Source: Moniliophthora roreri (lineage: Eukaryota > Basidiomycota > Agaricomycetes > Agaricales > Marasmiaceae). Taken from it: a stretch of DNA of 64,000 bases. The stretch's first letter is position 1. Every line of letters starts with the position of its first letter. The DNA is taken from positions 310,001-374,000 of the forward strand of contig LATX02000207.1 in the NCBI GenBank assembly GCA_001466705.2, read 5' to 3'. The notes below the pieces were generated by a model. That model had not been told where the DNA came from. It did not search any database and was given only the letters and a program-made list of their open reading frames with translations. Made by a program: the position numbers and the translations under genes. This document shows positions 36,626 to 48,282 of the stretch, piece by piece.

Positions 36626-38036
36626 TTACGACTCTCCGTCTCCATACAGTTCCGTATCGTAGTCGTACGACGTGTCTGGCCTGTCATCGATGTCCGGCAT
36701 CTCATCTACAAGTCCCAACCGTGGTGTCGCTGGTACCTCTGACGGCGGCTGCCACCCCATGGCTAGCCGTTCTTCAACCGACAACATTCTCACCTTTTTC
36801 GGATCTGCTCCTACAAACAACAGCTGGGCGTCCCGATCGTACTCCTCCGTTAATGCCTCAACATTCTCCGCCGAGGTTGTCGTAGGGCTCGTCATTGTAC
36901 CACCGTTCATCGTCATAACGGCGACCATCCGACAGAGAGTCTGAGCTTGAATCAGGCCGTCGGTGCGCAATACGGCGAGACCTTCGTTGGTCAGGGCAGT
37001 TGCTAGACGTATGTCCAGGTTGAGTCGTGAAGCATCGACGACACATGTACTGCGGGCAATCTCGGGCGAAATGGCGCTCCAGTCCGCACACAGGGCAGAG
37101 ACGCAGTCGACGAGCTGCATCATCGGGGTCGGGGCCGGAGTCGGACTTCTCAAGCTGGCCTTCGGTAGGTCGTCGACGTTTTCGGGGATTCGATTCTCCG
37201 TTTCGTCGTCCTCGCCCCCGCCCTCTGACTCCTCGAGAGCGACCTCCCCTCCCTCCGCGGGGATGTGTTCCACGTTCAGGTGGAACTGAGGCTTCAGGCG
37301 TCTGAAGACTTCAGGGGTCAACGGCCGTTGAAGGTCCGGGTTGGGGATCGGCAAGGGAGTCGACTGACTCGACCTTAGGTTTGACGTCGGGATCGGGAGT
37401 GGGGTCAGGATAAACGAGGGTGTCAGGAAATTCGGGGGAGGCACTGGCAACGGGGGAGATTCGAGGCTCTTCAGTTCTAGGTTCGGAGGTGAGTCGGGAG
37501 ATGAGACTCCGAGTGTCGTTGATGTCTGGGTGGGGGTAGCCATTGCCGTCGGTTCTTCTTCCGAGTCGGTCGAGGAGGCTGAAGGAGAGGGGATCAGGGT
37601 ATTCTGACATCGCTCTGGGATCTGCAGGAGGGGGCATGGACAAATGGGGGTGATAAGGAAACGTAGACGGTACCGTGACAGGACCTTCCAGTCCTAACTG
37701 GTAGTTACAGGCGTACATCACCTGGTTTGCAATCTCGAGACTGCAGCTTTCAACGATTCTTTCAAATAGCTTTCGTTGACCCCTGAGGAAAAACAGGCTT
37801 TTGATGCAGGGTTCCAATCGGTTGTGTTGATTAGCGGCGTTTCGGATTTGATCGTCGTACTGCCCGGTATTGAAGAGATGAAGGAGCTGATAGGGGTTGG
37901 GTCTGAGGCCGTTGGGGTAGGTGATGTTTTCGCCGTATCGTCCTTCTCCTGACACAGTAGGAACAGGGCTCGGGACTCGGGCTGGCTGGCTGCCAGTAAG
38001 AGAAGAGGAAGAGGCGGCGGAGGATGCATTGGACAT
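36626..38036 (-). CDS. Extra ORF downstream of integrase (ORF3) with zinc knuckles in an overlapping frame
   Basis: ATG at 38036 follows the pol stop by two bases (TAAACATG), suggesting coupled reinitiation. Frame 1 (38036-37311) reads MSNASSAASSSSLTGSQ, then a helical part QLLHLFNTGQYDDQIRNAA that is shared with the other chromovirus, then Pro-rich sequence. Frame 2 runs 37543-36626. A third frame (about 37140-36858) encodes two CCHC-like knuckles, CPVCGLERHFARDC and CRRCFTTQPGHTSSNC. No membrane segment is seen. It could be a second nucleic-acid-binding, Gag-like protein made with splicing or frameshifting. Not recognised as any named family. Confidence 0.55.
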
Positions 38037-38038
38037 GT

Positions 38039-41000
38039 TTACGAAGGGTGATTTGGTATGGGGTCTTTAGGCTTCAGTCTATGCTTCTTTATATAGTCTT
38101 TAAGAAGGTCTAGACAGTTCTCCATTCCTTCCATGCGGATCCATCGGTTATGGGATGAATCATATCCCGTGTACGACACGAGGAATTCTTGGGGTCTTTT
38201 CTTCGGCCTGTGTCCCACTATCGCTTCAACTTCATATTCTTTGAACCCTTCTATAAGATCCGGAGGTGGTTCTGTGAAACTCGGTCCGTGGGCCTCGGTC
38301 TGTTTGTATGGCGATAATAGGGCTGCGTGGAACACGGGGTGGATTTTCCATTGATGAGGTAAGTCCAGTTTATACGTCACAGGTCCGAGTACTTCGAGGA
38401 TTGCGAATGGTCCTTCCCTTTTCGGGGCTAGTTTCTTCGATGGGTACCCTGTTGCCAAATTCTTGGCTTCTAGCCAAACCTTCTGTCCTTCCTCGAATGT
38501 GTCCAGCTTCTGTTTTTCCCTTCTCATCATATGTTGTCTTGCCAGCTCTAGTAAGCTCGTGGTTTCTTCTCGTACTCTTTTTAGTTCCTGTAATCTTTCC
38601 TCTATCGATGGAATCGCCGTCCTTTCAAATACCGTCGGAAGGGGTCGAGGATGATATCCCATCATCATAAAGAATGGTGATTTCTTGAGGACTGAATGTG
38701 TTCGGTTGTTGTGAGCAAACTCTGCTAACGAAAGGTATTCCTTCCATCTAGTTTGTTCTTTTGCACAAAACATCCTAAGATAAACTTCGACCTCTCTGTT
38801 TACTCGTTCCGTTTCTCCATCGGTTTGTGGATGGAACGCTGTGCTCATCGAATGCTTGATGGAAAGTTGTTTCCCCATTTCCTGAAACACTTCTGTGGCG
38901 AATCTGGGGTCCCGATCGGATATAATCCAGTCAGGTAGTCCGAATCTTTTGTAGAGATGTTGGATTAACATTTCCGCGACTTTTGTGGCGTCCGTTGTCT
39001 TGGTGCATGGAGTAAAAATTACCCCCTTCATAGACGAGTGGTCCACCACGACCAAAATAGAATCCATTCCATCACATTCGGGAAGATCCGTGATGAGATC
39101 CATCGTGCAGACCTGGAAAGGAAACGAATTCTGGGGTGCTTGTATAGGCTGAATCGGGGTTCGCGTCGGATGTGTATTGATCTTGGACTGTTGGCATGTG
39201 GCACAACCATCAACGAAGTTCTTGATGAATTTGATCATTCCTGGCCACTAAAAATCCCGTTGTACCTGTTCTGTAGTGTTCCATTGTCCTGGGTGTCCTA
39301 CTCCCGGTGTCTCGTGAATTGATTGGACTACGCGTCGTCGAAGGTCTGTGTCATTTGGGACGTATACTCGGTTTTGTAAGAAAAGCAGGTCGTCCTTAAT
39401 CTCCCAGTCTGATAACGCTGATTTGATTGGCGGCACGCCTTGGTGCAGTAACTGTTCCAAGGCCGATTTGTGAAAATCGTCCGGGCCCAATCGTTCCACA
39501 ATCTCGTTTTTCAATTCTAGGTCGATTCCTCTAATGAAAAGCCGATCCGGTAGGACAACCACATCTTCATTGTCGCTGTCCACCTCGTCCTGTTCGTTAC
39601 TACGTCTTGATAGAGCATCTGCTTGCGAAATAGACTTCCCTGGCACATGGACTAATCCTAAATCGAATTCTGATAAGAAGAGACTCCATCTCGCTTGACG
39701 TCGATTCAGCTTTTGTGCCGTTCGGAAGTAGGTCAGATTCTTGTGGTCTGAGAGAATTATGACCTTAAACTTCCCTCCCATAAGGTAGTGTCGCCATTCC
39801 ATGAGTGCCCTATAAATCGCGAGAAGTTCGCGATCGTAGATTTCGTAATTTCGTTCGGCGGGGGAAAATGACTTCGATAAATATCCACATGGATGCCATT
39901 CGCCGTCTACCCCTTTCTGTCTGAGAACCGCTCCTGTAGCCCATTTCGAAGCATCGGCTTCTATAACAAAGGGTTTGTCGACATCTGGCATAACCAGTAT
40001 GGGTTCCGATAGAAATTTCGCTTTCAAGAGGTCGAAAGCTATTTGACATTGTGGTGTCCACTCGAACTTTCGGTTCTTCTGGAGAAGATCGTTCAAGGGT
40101 CTTGTGACGTGTGCATATTTCCCTATGAACTTCCTATAAAAATTTCCGAAGCCCAAAAACGCACGAACTCCTTTTACGGTCTGGGGAGGTTCCCAATCAG
40201 CTATTCCCGCGAGCTTGATGGGGTCCATGGCGATGTATCCGGGCCTGATAACCATTCCTAAGAATACCACCTCTGTCACATCAAACTCGCATTTCTCCGG
40301 TTTGAGGAACAGGTCATGATCCTTGAGACGCTGCATCAACCGTTTCGTTCGTTCTCGATGTTCCTCCGGGTTTTTTGAGAAAATGAGGATGTCGTCCATG
40401 TACACCACACACCATCCTTCATCGATGAAGTCGGAAAGAACATCGTTCATGAAAGCTTGGAATGTGGCAGGAGAATTGCTTAACCCGAAGAACATCACGG
40501 TTGGTTCGAATAGTCCTCTATTAGTTTTGAAGGCTGCCTTCCATTGATCTCCATCTTTTATCCTAATGTTATTGTATCCGTTCCTTAGATCGAGTTTCGT
40601 AAAGACAGTCGCTCCCTTTAGTTTGTCAAGAAGTTCCGAAATTAGAGGAAGGGGATAAGCGTTCTTTACTGTTCCTTTGTTGAGTTCCCTGTAATCCTGC
40701 GTTGGCCTAAGTGCTCCCTTCTCTTTTTTTGCCACGAAGAAGAAAGGAGAGGCCATTGGAGACTTGGATTTCCTGATGTATCCCTTCCTCAGGTTTTCTT
40801 CGAGGAACTTATCCTGCTCCTGCTGTTCTACCGGGCTCAACGGATATAGTTTGCAGTTTCTGGGAACGAAATCGGGTTTAAGATCGATGGCGTGGTCGTA
40901 TGATCGGGAAGGTGGGAATCGCTCCGCTTTTCCTTTTTCGAATCGGTCTTTGTACCCCAGTAAATAATCTGGGACGAGTTCCTCTATCTCCCGTTTCACT

Positions 41001-41464
41001 GTGTGATGTTGATGAGCCATTTCCTGTGAAGCCGTGGTTTTTGCCCCTATGAGAACTTCGGGTTCAAAAGTGTCTAGAACTCCCATGAACCTCCTGACTT
41101 GGATCCGTCGACGAGGCTGAAACTGAATTTCTCCGCTCTGCCAGTCGATTATAGGATTATGATGCCTCAGCCACGGAAGTCCCAAAATGATTTCTTCATC
41201 ACCGATTCCCGAAATCATGAAGTGTTCTTTGAACTCCTTTCCTGCAATCTGGAATTCCAACTCTACAACATGTGTAATCCATGCGGTTTTGTTGGCCGTC
41301 CCATCCACATTAAACACTCGGATCTTCTCCGGTAATCATACCCATCTTTTTCCCAATGTCCTCGCTACTCCTGGGCTTATGAATCTTCCTCCCGCTCCTG
41401 AATCTAACAGGGCTTTTGTTTCGATGTCCTTCGTTCCCACTTTGTACTTGAGCGGAATATGCAT
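38039..41464 (-). pseudogene. pol of chromovirus 2 (PR-RT-RNase H-IN-chromodomain), two stops
   Basis: ATG at 41464 (MHIPLKYK), 77 nt after the gag stop and in the same relative frame as in element 1. Protease ALLDSGAGGRFIS; RT VVYMDDILIFS near 40395; RNase H EADASKWATGAVLRQ and [13 protein letters not shown]; integrase zinc CATCQQSK, catalytic MDLITDLPECDG, then ISDRDPRF; GPY/F part EGPFAILEVLGPVTYKLDLP; chromodomain YEVEAIVGHRP to WIRMEGMENCLDLLKDY. Stops: TGA at 41336-41338 in the protease and TAG at 39248-39250 where the neighbouring element has Trp (WWPGM). Confidence 0.92.
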
Positions 41465-41541
41465 AGAATTTCAATCCAATTTAGCTAGTACAATGTGTGA
41501 AATAGTGACCGGCGGCGGAGCCATCGTCCTCGTTCGCCGTT

Positions 41542-42924
41542 TTAAAAACCCTCTTGCTCCATTAAGTCAATCAAGAAGTCCTTGTCTTCTTTCGATTGGT
41601 CGTTTACTAAGGCTCGGATTTTAGCAAACCTTTCCTCCTTTGTCATCTTCCTTGGTTCTTCCCTCCTCTGTTCATCTTTCTTCGGCATGTCCGGACAGTC
41701 CTTGATTCGGTGTCCTGCTCTTCCACATCTGAAACAAAGTCCTTTCGACATATACTCCTTCCAGTCAATTTCGCCAATCTGTTTGATGGCTACTTCTTCC
41801 TTCTTCCTAAAGCTTCTCTGCTTCTTTCCTCCGTGTTCTTCGTCCCAAGTCTTTCCATACTCCAATGCCTGCTTATAGCTCTCATCGAAGATGATAGCTG
41901 CATTTATCCAGTCCTTGATCGTGGTGGGGGCGCCTTCTGGTCTCGTCATGATTTTGAATACAAGGCTCTTCGGTAATCCCCTTTTAAATGCTACTATCTG
42001 TGCCACATCGTTGTATCCAGTCTGCTTTGCAAGGTAGACAAATTGGTAAGTGTATTCGTCGGCCCTTTCCTTCATTTTCAGGTCCTTGAGTTCTAACTGT
42101 GCTTTTAAGGCAGGATCAAGAGGTTCGAACAATGTCCTGAAATCGTCCAAAAACTCCGACCACGTCACCTTCTCAGCCTCGGGGTCGAAAGCCAACAGAA
42201 GGTCGGCTTTGTCGTTCTTCCAAAATTCTCCTGCTCCATCCGTCATGTATGAAAGGAGGAAGAGCTTCTTCGACCTATCGTCTGGAAATGCCTTTGGATT
42301 GAGCGCCACATAAATCAATACTTCTCTCAGAAATCTCTTCGCTTCTCCTCGCGATCCCGTAAAGGCTCTTGGGAGTGCGGCTTTTACCTCTTTTACCGCC
42401 GAGACCACCTGCACCGGCATTGCGGAGCCTATAACTGCTTCTTCGGCTGCGGGTTCTTCTCTCCTGGGTCTGCTTCCTGATGGTTTCTTATCTTCCGCCA
42501 TTGTTTCTGTCTGTACTTTTGGCGATCGAGGGCTGTTCTTTAGGCCTTGTAGTAATCGTTGAAATGGATCTAGTTCCTCCTGAGAGTCGGTAGATATATT
42601 CAATGTATCCGAGTCTGAGGGTTTCGGTGTATTCGGCGAGGGTTCTTCTTCTCGTTCAGTCGTTCTCGATCCAATCGGAATGAATGATGGGGTCGAGGTT
42701 CTCTCTGTTTCTGGGACTTCGCTTCGTGTCTCTGTCAGTGGCTGACTCGTTAGCGATGGCGACTGCAAGGGGGTCAATAAATCCCTGCGGGATGCCCGGG
42801 TTAATGGTGGGATCGCTCGTCCACCAGGATTCGATATGGATTGGGTTAGTTGCCCACGCCGGCGCGCTTCTGCTTCCGCGATGTCCTTCTCGAGTTGCTG
42901 TTCACTCCATTGTGACGTCTTGTC
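41542..42924 (-). CDS. gag of chromovirus 2
   Basis: Open frame on the minus strand. The capsid-like region contains LPRAFTGSRGEAKRFLREV, KVTWSEFLDDFRTLFEP and LKMKERADEYTYQFVYLA; one CCHC knuckle CFRCGRAGHRIKDC lies near 41725; it ends LIDLMEQEGF at 41542. The first in-frame ATG is at 42501, yet the frame is open to a TAG at 42925-42927 that reads Lys in the neighbouring copy, so translation may start further upstream or at a non-AUG codon. Confidence 0.85.
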   Translation of the reverse strand, partial: DKTSQWSEQQLEKDIAEAEARRRGQLTQSISNPGGRAIPPLTRASRRDLLTPLQSPSLTSQPLTETRSEVPETERTSTPSFIPIGSRTTEREEEPSPNTPKPSDSDTLNISTDSQEELDPFQRLLQGLKNSPRSPKVQTETMAEDKKPSGSRPRREEPAAEEAVIGSAMPVQVVSAVKEVKAALPRAFTGSRGEAKRFLREVLIYVALNPKAFPDDRSKKLFLLSYMTDGAGEFWKNDKADLLLAFDPEAEKVTWSEFLDDFRTLFEPLDPALKAQLELKDLKMKERADEYTYQFVYLAKQTGYNDVAQIVAFKRGLPKSLVFKIMTRPEGAPTTIKDWINAAIIFDESYKQALEYGKTWDEEHGGKKQRSFRKKEEVAIKQIGEIDWKEYMSKGLCFRCGRAGHRIKDCPDMPKKDEQRREEPRKMTKEERFAKIRALVNDQSKEDKDFLIDLMEQEGF

Positions 42925-42963
42925 CTAGTTGACGCCTAGACCTGGATAGGTCGGCAATCGATC

Positions 42964-42973
42964 AGCTTGACCT
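42964..42973 (-). other. Self-priming type primer binding site, chromovirus 2
   Basis: Sense AGGTCAAGCT, two bases after the LTR end, is complementary to AGCTTGACCT at 43138-43147 in the LTR. That lies 27 nt after a TATTTAAG box (43174-43181). Same 10-mer and spacing as element 1. Confidence 0.65.
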
Positions 42974-42975
42974 TG

Positions 42976-43227
42976 TGTTACGTTACTTGCGCAGCAACGT
43001 CAACTTCAACTAGCTTCAACGAAAAGTCTCTTCCGTTAAAGTAGTTCTCAAGTTCAAGTTTAAGCTCGTTCTTGCTGAAGTTCAGAGATCCTTCGATATT
43101 GGCGTTGACACAAGTATAAAATAAACCAGGTCAAGCTAGAGACTTAAGGTCTCTGCTTGAGCGCTTAAATACGTTACAACCGAGCTAAAGCTACTATATA
43201 CGTATAGCCGACGAGTTCGGTAAATAT
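42976..43227 (-). repeat. 5' LTR of chromovirus 2, cut by gap
   Basis: Begins TGTTACGTTACTTGCGCAGC on the plus strand and ends at the N at 43228. Confidence 0.9.
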
Positions 43228-43307
43228 NGTTGTTCGCTCCGTCGTGACGTCTTGTCCTTGTTGACGCCTAGACCTGGATAGGTCGGCAATCGATCAGCTT
43301 GACCTTG

Positions 43308-43764
43308 TGTTACGTTACTTGCGCAGCAACGTCAACTTCAACCAACTTCAACGAAGAGTCTCCTCCGTTAAAGTAGTTCTCAAGTTCAAGTTTAAGTTCG
43401 TTCAGCGGTTGCTGAAGTTCAGAGATCCTTCGGTCTTGGCGTTGACACAAGTGTAAGATAAACCAGGTCAAGCTAGAGACTTAAGGTCTCTGCTTGAGCG
43501 CTTAAATACGTTACAACCGAGCTAAAGCTGCTATATACGTATAGCCGACGAGTTCGGTAAATATCTAAAGTTTCCCGAAGCTATCGGGATATGAGTAATA
43601 CTGTACAAAGGGATAAGTAAATGGGGGTGAGGAAGGTGGAGGAGTCCGGAAGCAACAGGAAGCATGGGTGTGAGAAGGAAAAGGGGGCTAGGAAGGTGGA
43701 GGAGTCCGAGAGCAATGAGAAGCATAGGTAGTATTACAAGGAGAAAAGAAGAAAGTCTGTAACA
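43308..43764 (-). repeat. Complete 457-bp LTR of the chromovirus 2 family
   Basis: From TGTTACGTTACTTGCG to GAAAGTCTGTAACA, preceded by the same leader and primer site (43229-43307), followed by unrelated flank. Confidence 0.92.
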
Positions 43765-44647
43765 CCAAATGCCCAAAACACAGTATCACAACACACCTGT
43801 ATATATTCATCAGACCTGGGCCATTAACACCAAAGATATAACATCCAACTTCATAAGTTGACTCCCAGGGCAATCAAATCTAGATCTGAGGCTGCATAGA
43901 CGGGATATGATTGATGAAAAAGGCTGAACATAGAGGGAAAGGAAAATGGTAGGACTGGCTGACAAGAAAGAGATGACAGATAACATGAAAAAAGATAACA
44001 TGGTCAACCATAAAAGGATTGTTGAGGCTTCAGCAAACTCCTAAAATGTCTCCAGCCAATTCAAACCCAGATCAACAGGTCCCTAGTACTAAGCTTGCTC
44101 ATCACTAGGGGCCAGTTACAGGTCTAGTGGCAACTAAGCCATGGACTGGACTAACTCTGCCTCTGCATCGGTAGATTGACAACTCACCTTTTGGCCTTTT
44201 ATGGCATTTCCAGCATTTCCAGCATTTCAAAATGTTAAGGCCAGAATGTCCACAAGGCAACACATCTGCTGCTAGTTTCAAGACCCCTACTGCTCTGGTA
44301 ACACTACTTCCAGACCTTACAGTAAGTAAGTGTACTCAGAAGATTTTCTCCTGGGTGATTTTTGTCCTGTAATAGTATCACATGGTCCTTCTCACTATGT
44401 TTGATCAACTGTCTCTGTGATAGGTAATTTATAGATGCATTTGTCTTGTAGAGGATCTATATACACTCACCAGATGGTAGCATAACCTAATTGTGCAGCT
44501 CCAATGACTCACTACATCTGGATGTGACTACCTGCTCCAGCAGACCTAGCCTTTTGGCTCTGGTCCACCCAGCCTTTTGGCCTTTTTGGGGTTGGCTCCA
44601 GCCCAGAAATACTGACTGGCATTTCGGTAAACCAGGCCTAGCCTTTT
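43765..44647. other. Retrotransposon flank, no gene recognised
   Basis: AT-rich sequence with short direct repeats (CATTTCCAG twice at about 44207-44225; CCTTTTGGC several times at 44190-44580). No coding frame supported. Ends at the gap at 44648. Confidence 0.5.
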
Positions 44648-44680
44648 NCAAGAAAGTCCCAAGAAATTGATAAAAGTACA

Positions 44681-47600
44681 TTAACGGCGGCGATTGTTAC
44701 TATTAGAGCGATCTTTATAGTACTGTCCTAATGCATCTCTAATCTCTGTACCGACATACAGAACACAAGCATCCGTAGGCAAGAACTTGCATTTGACATT
44801 AAAGTCTATGGTACGTCCCTTAATGTCGGCCTCAAACCCATGCAGATATCTGACCCCGTCATAGTTTGCACTTGACGACCGGTAGACGACCCGGTTTGCG
44901 AATTCACCTCTAAAGATGAAAATGGGATCCACTGTGTTTGAGACAGGGTACACCGGTGACACCTCAACGTTATCCGGTAGCGGGTGCTGCTTCTTGTAAT
45001 GCTCGATAACAGCAGTCTTATCCCTGTCGCAGATAACGAGACGAATGTTCTCGGGCTTGTTGTTGAAGCGTTTGCCCAAAATTTCACCTTTGATTTTGGC
45101 TTTGAACCATAAATCATGGGTGTTCTCTGCCTCGTATAGCCAGCGTTGACTCGGGTGGAGACTTCGAGTCTGCCATGTAGGTGTTGAAGGCATCGGATGA
45201 TGACGATTAGAATCATCAGCCGATACCGTCCACGCCGGATCCGGAGTTGAAGAGCGAGATCGAGCAGACGAAGGACGATGTGAGCGAAGTGGGGGTGTCG
45301 TACTGCGAACGGATGGAGGAAGTTTGGCCACCTTTACATGGAAGGTCATGGAGTGGATGTAATTGCGCTTAGGATGGAATGCGGGATTCAACGGTCGTTC
45401 AACCAGGTGGAGAGGTAGTTCCCAGCTGTAGTAGCGAGTCAGTATCAGATAAAGAATGAGAAGGCAGAGACTTACTGCTCGTCAACGAGGTCTTCATAGT
45501 CATACATTTGGCGTTGACCCTGCCTGCCTATAACCTCAGACTCGACGGTGATCTGCAATCCACTCTTGGTCTTCTGGCGTATGTGGACATCGTACACCTG
45601 AGCAACATCCCCCTTGTTATGACGTCCTTTGGCGTATATAAGGACACGTATATCCTTCCAAGGAATAGTGCCTGTTTGAGCCTTTTTGATCTTGGCTGAA
45701 GCTTCTACGTGGTCCATGACGAACACCTGCTGTGGGAGTCGCCGTAGGGCAAGCTTTTCGTTCCATTCAGATCGAAACTGCTGCCAATCTAGGCGAGTTG
45801 TGATCTCGCGAGGGCCCCGAACTGCCGCCTCCATCCACAGTGTTTGATGAAAAGTTTCGGGCTCGCGTCTGAATGCGTAACCTTGGCTTTTTTCATGTCG
45901 AGGAGTCAACCTGAAAGAATTTGCGTGACCAGAGAAGTCGTGATTGACGTTGTTGTCAGGATGCTTAATGAGGACATTGTCGGTTTCGAAACAGTTGGGA
46001 ACGATGACAAAGCCTTCAACGCCAGAGACGTGGCATACAAAGTCACCTGGTAGCCATGACTTGATGAGCTTCCACCCGAAACAATGTTCACCCACTTGAG
46101 TGGTAAGTGAGTCTAGAGAAGCCGGATCGCAATTATCGGGTCCAGGTTCATAACACTGGATAACAGGACCACCAGGGAAGTGAGAGATCACTACACCTTG
46201 TTGGCCTGTGGGTGCCATGACCATTTCGCCGATGTCAAACCTCCAGTCCTCGATAGGAGGAAAGTTGCCGATGACCGCCGGATGGCTGCACTTGAGAAGT
46301 ATGCGACCTTCCCGAGAGTTCGGCAATCGTCCGAGTGGTTTGATCATGGACTTTTCCACGATCTGCACCCTCATCCCATGCTGGAAGCCACCGTCAGGAT
46401 AGACAGTGAGCCTCCTGCGCTTCTTCCCATACTGGGTGGGATCCCAAGCCATTTTGACACCTTCCGGTCGCCGAGACTGTATCAGCGGGTTGAAAGTTAG
46501 GCTCTGTGGGAACTCAGCCTTCGTTGGCTGCGAATCGGGCATGTCGCAGGCACGAATGCGAGGAATAAAGAGGACAGTGACTGCATGACCATCAACCTTC
46601 AGAACAAGGGCAGGGTCATCGTAGTACAACGGCTTTCCGGGCTTTGGTAGCTCGGGTTCATAGCTCTGGCCTCTAGTGGGCTTGCCAGAAGCTTCAGGCT
46701 CGGTTTGCGGGTGGATGTCACCTATATCGCCCATGGGCACGTCCTCCTCGGTTAAACCCTGCCGTGTAGAAGGGTTATCGAGTCTTGTCTTCTTCCTGGG
46801 TGGCCCAGATGCTTCCTCCTCGCTATTCGGCTCTTTCTTCGGCTTTTCGATCGGACCAAGCCTAACCCAGACACCTGCCTTTAGAACAGGCTTCTTTGGG
46901 TCTGGCTGGCGTTTCTCCACTCCGCCGGTGATGGTTTTAGCGATGCTAGATGCCATCGAAAGCGCACGAAGGATATCGAGAGGATCAGAGAGAACCGTCA
47001 TATGGACGCCGTTGATGCCACCAGTTCGGGTACGACGAGTGTACATGCAACCACGAAGTATGCTAGCTGCACGAGGGCTATCCTGGGTCTGTATGTAGAC
47101 ATAACCAGAACCGCAAGATCCGGGTCGAGTGAGGGAAAAGATGTTGTCTTCGGGGTGTATCTTCTGGTAGCCTACAATGAAGTTTATGACGTCCTGTTCG
47201 CGGTAAGGCTAGATAACATTAGATGGTGAAAGGATACCGAGTAGGAATGGACATACCTTGCACTTGATCGACCAAACTTCTTGCGAACGATACCTCTTGA
47301 CGTTGGGATCGTCCTCATCCAGCTCGAGTGCTACCCCTCCAACGGCAGTGTTTCCCTGATCCAAAACCAGCCCAGATCCTCCAACAGCAACGGAATCATC
47401 ACCAGCAGATTCATCTTGTGGCTCTGAAAAGAGCGAATCCTGGTCTGAGAATAGCGAGTCATGATCGTCGGCGTCCAGAGCTCTATTGAGAGCCTGATAG
47501 TTGACGGGCCTCCCTACGTCGTCGTCGTCGTCATTTATGAACCCATCTGCTGTAGAACAAGCATACATTAGCTTGACAATGATAGCTGAATGTTGAAATT

Positions 47601-47728
47601 TCCATACCGCCTTCATCATCCTCAGAATCATATCCCCCTCTATCGACGGCAGCCTCCAGATCCAAAAATTGATGGACATTGGCCTGGGCAACTGCTTCAG
47701 CTTGCTGAGACGACGACGATGACTCCAT
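44681..47728 (-). CDS. Spt5-like protein (NGN plus KOW-like regions), intact
   Basis: 963 residues from four exons (47728-47608, 47549-47257, 47208-45476, 45425-44681; 964 codons exactly, canonical GT-AG introns). The acidic N-terminus DFINDDDDD-like stretch leads into an NGN domain: VWSIKCKPYREQDVINFIV, GYVYIQTQDSPRAA and RALS. A KOW-like segment follows: WVRLGPIEKP, then YYDDPALVLKVDGHAVTVL. Further KOW-like stretches are FDIGEMVMAPTGQQGVVI and IRVLIYAKGRHNKGDVAQVY. Spt5 with Spt4 is a universal Pol II elongation factor; this diverged paralogue lacks CTR-type repeats and is multicopy here, so it is not the housekeeping gene. It is divergent from a Plavaka-type transposase and upstream of a DUF6698-type gene. 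NGN-KOW is clear to me; cellular role is unknown. Confidence 0.8.
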
Positions 47729-48282
47729 AGTACCTGCAAAAACCATCTTTCAGCATGCATTTTCCCTGGTTTTTTCATTCAAGTAAAAATTTCTCAAATT
47801 CAATTTTTTTTTGGTCTTTTTGACACTCAAATTGTATTATAATTTATTGTATGACTTTCTACACTACTCTAGATTAGAAAGAAAAACTTACATGGGACGA
47901 CAACAAGGGAGGGAGCTCAACGCAGGCGTCGATGATGGTGGTTGTGGAAAAAGCGAAAAAAATGATAAGTCCCACGCGCGCGGCAGTATTGGTCTGAATA
48001 ATCTTGAGGTGGTCAACTCACGTGAGTTGACCAGTCCGACATTACTCAGGCTATCATACCCTCGCGTCGGACTTTGAATAATTTTTTCTTCTTGCTCGCT
48101 ACCTCCACAATCGATAATAACGGTAAGTATTCTTCACGCTAAGTACAGTAGAATTAGTGTATCAAATTAATCNGGGCTACAAATAAGGGCGCTGTGCGAA
48201 GACCGTAAGGTCTTGATTGGTGAATACTTTCAAGATATATACCCATTAATAACAACTCATCCGATCTCCACAGGAACGATCC
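47729..48282. promoter_or_regulatory. Shared divergent promoter region of Spt5-like and transposase genes
   Basis: 554 bp between two start codons, interrupted by a gap at 48173 (about 120 bp of the copy at 50568-50689 is missing here). It contains a perfect palindrome and an outer inverted pair GTCCGAC/GTCGGAC (48035-48073). Confidence 0.6.
48011..48032. promoter_or_regulatory. Perfect 22-bp palindrome with CACGTG core
   Basis: Half-site GGTCAACTCAC followed at once by its reverse complement. The core CACGTG is an E-box. The same palindrome is at 50406-50427 in the second copy. Likely a dimeric factor site or cruciform. Confidence 0.65.

Larger units (their letters stand above)
36531..43764 (-). 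mobile_element. Second Ty3/gypsy chromovirus (nested; spans a gap at 43228)
   Basis: Sense strand minus. It runs from a partial 3' LTR (36531-36584) through ORF3, pol and gag to a 5' LTR cut at 43227. The contig after the gap (43229-43764) restarts in the leader and gives one full 457-bp LTR. The polypurine tract TTGTTGAGGGGGTAA adjoins the 3' LTR on the sense strand. Integrase ends in a complete chromodomain. Only two stops interrupt pol, so it is younger or better preserved than the GDH-borne element. Confidence 0.93.
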
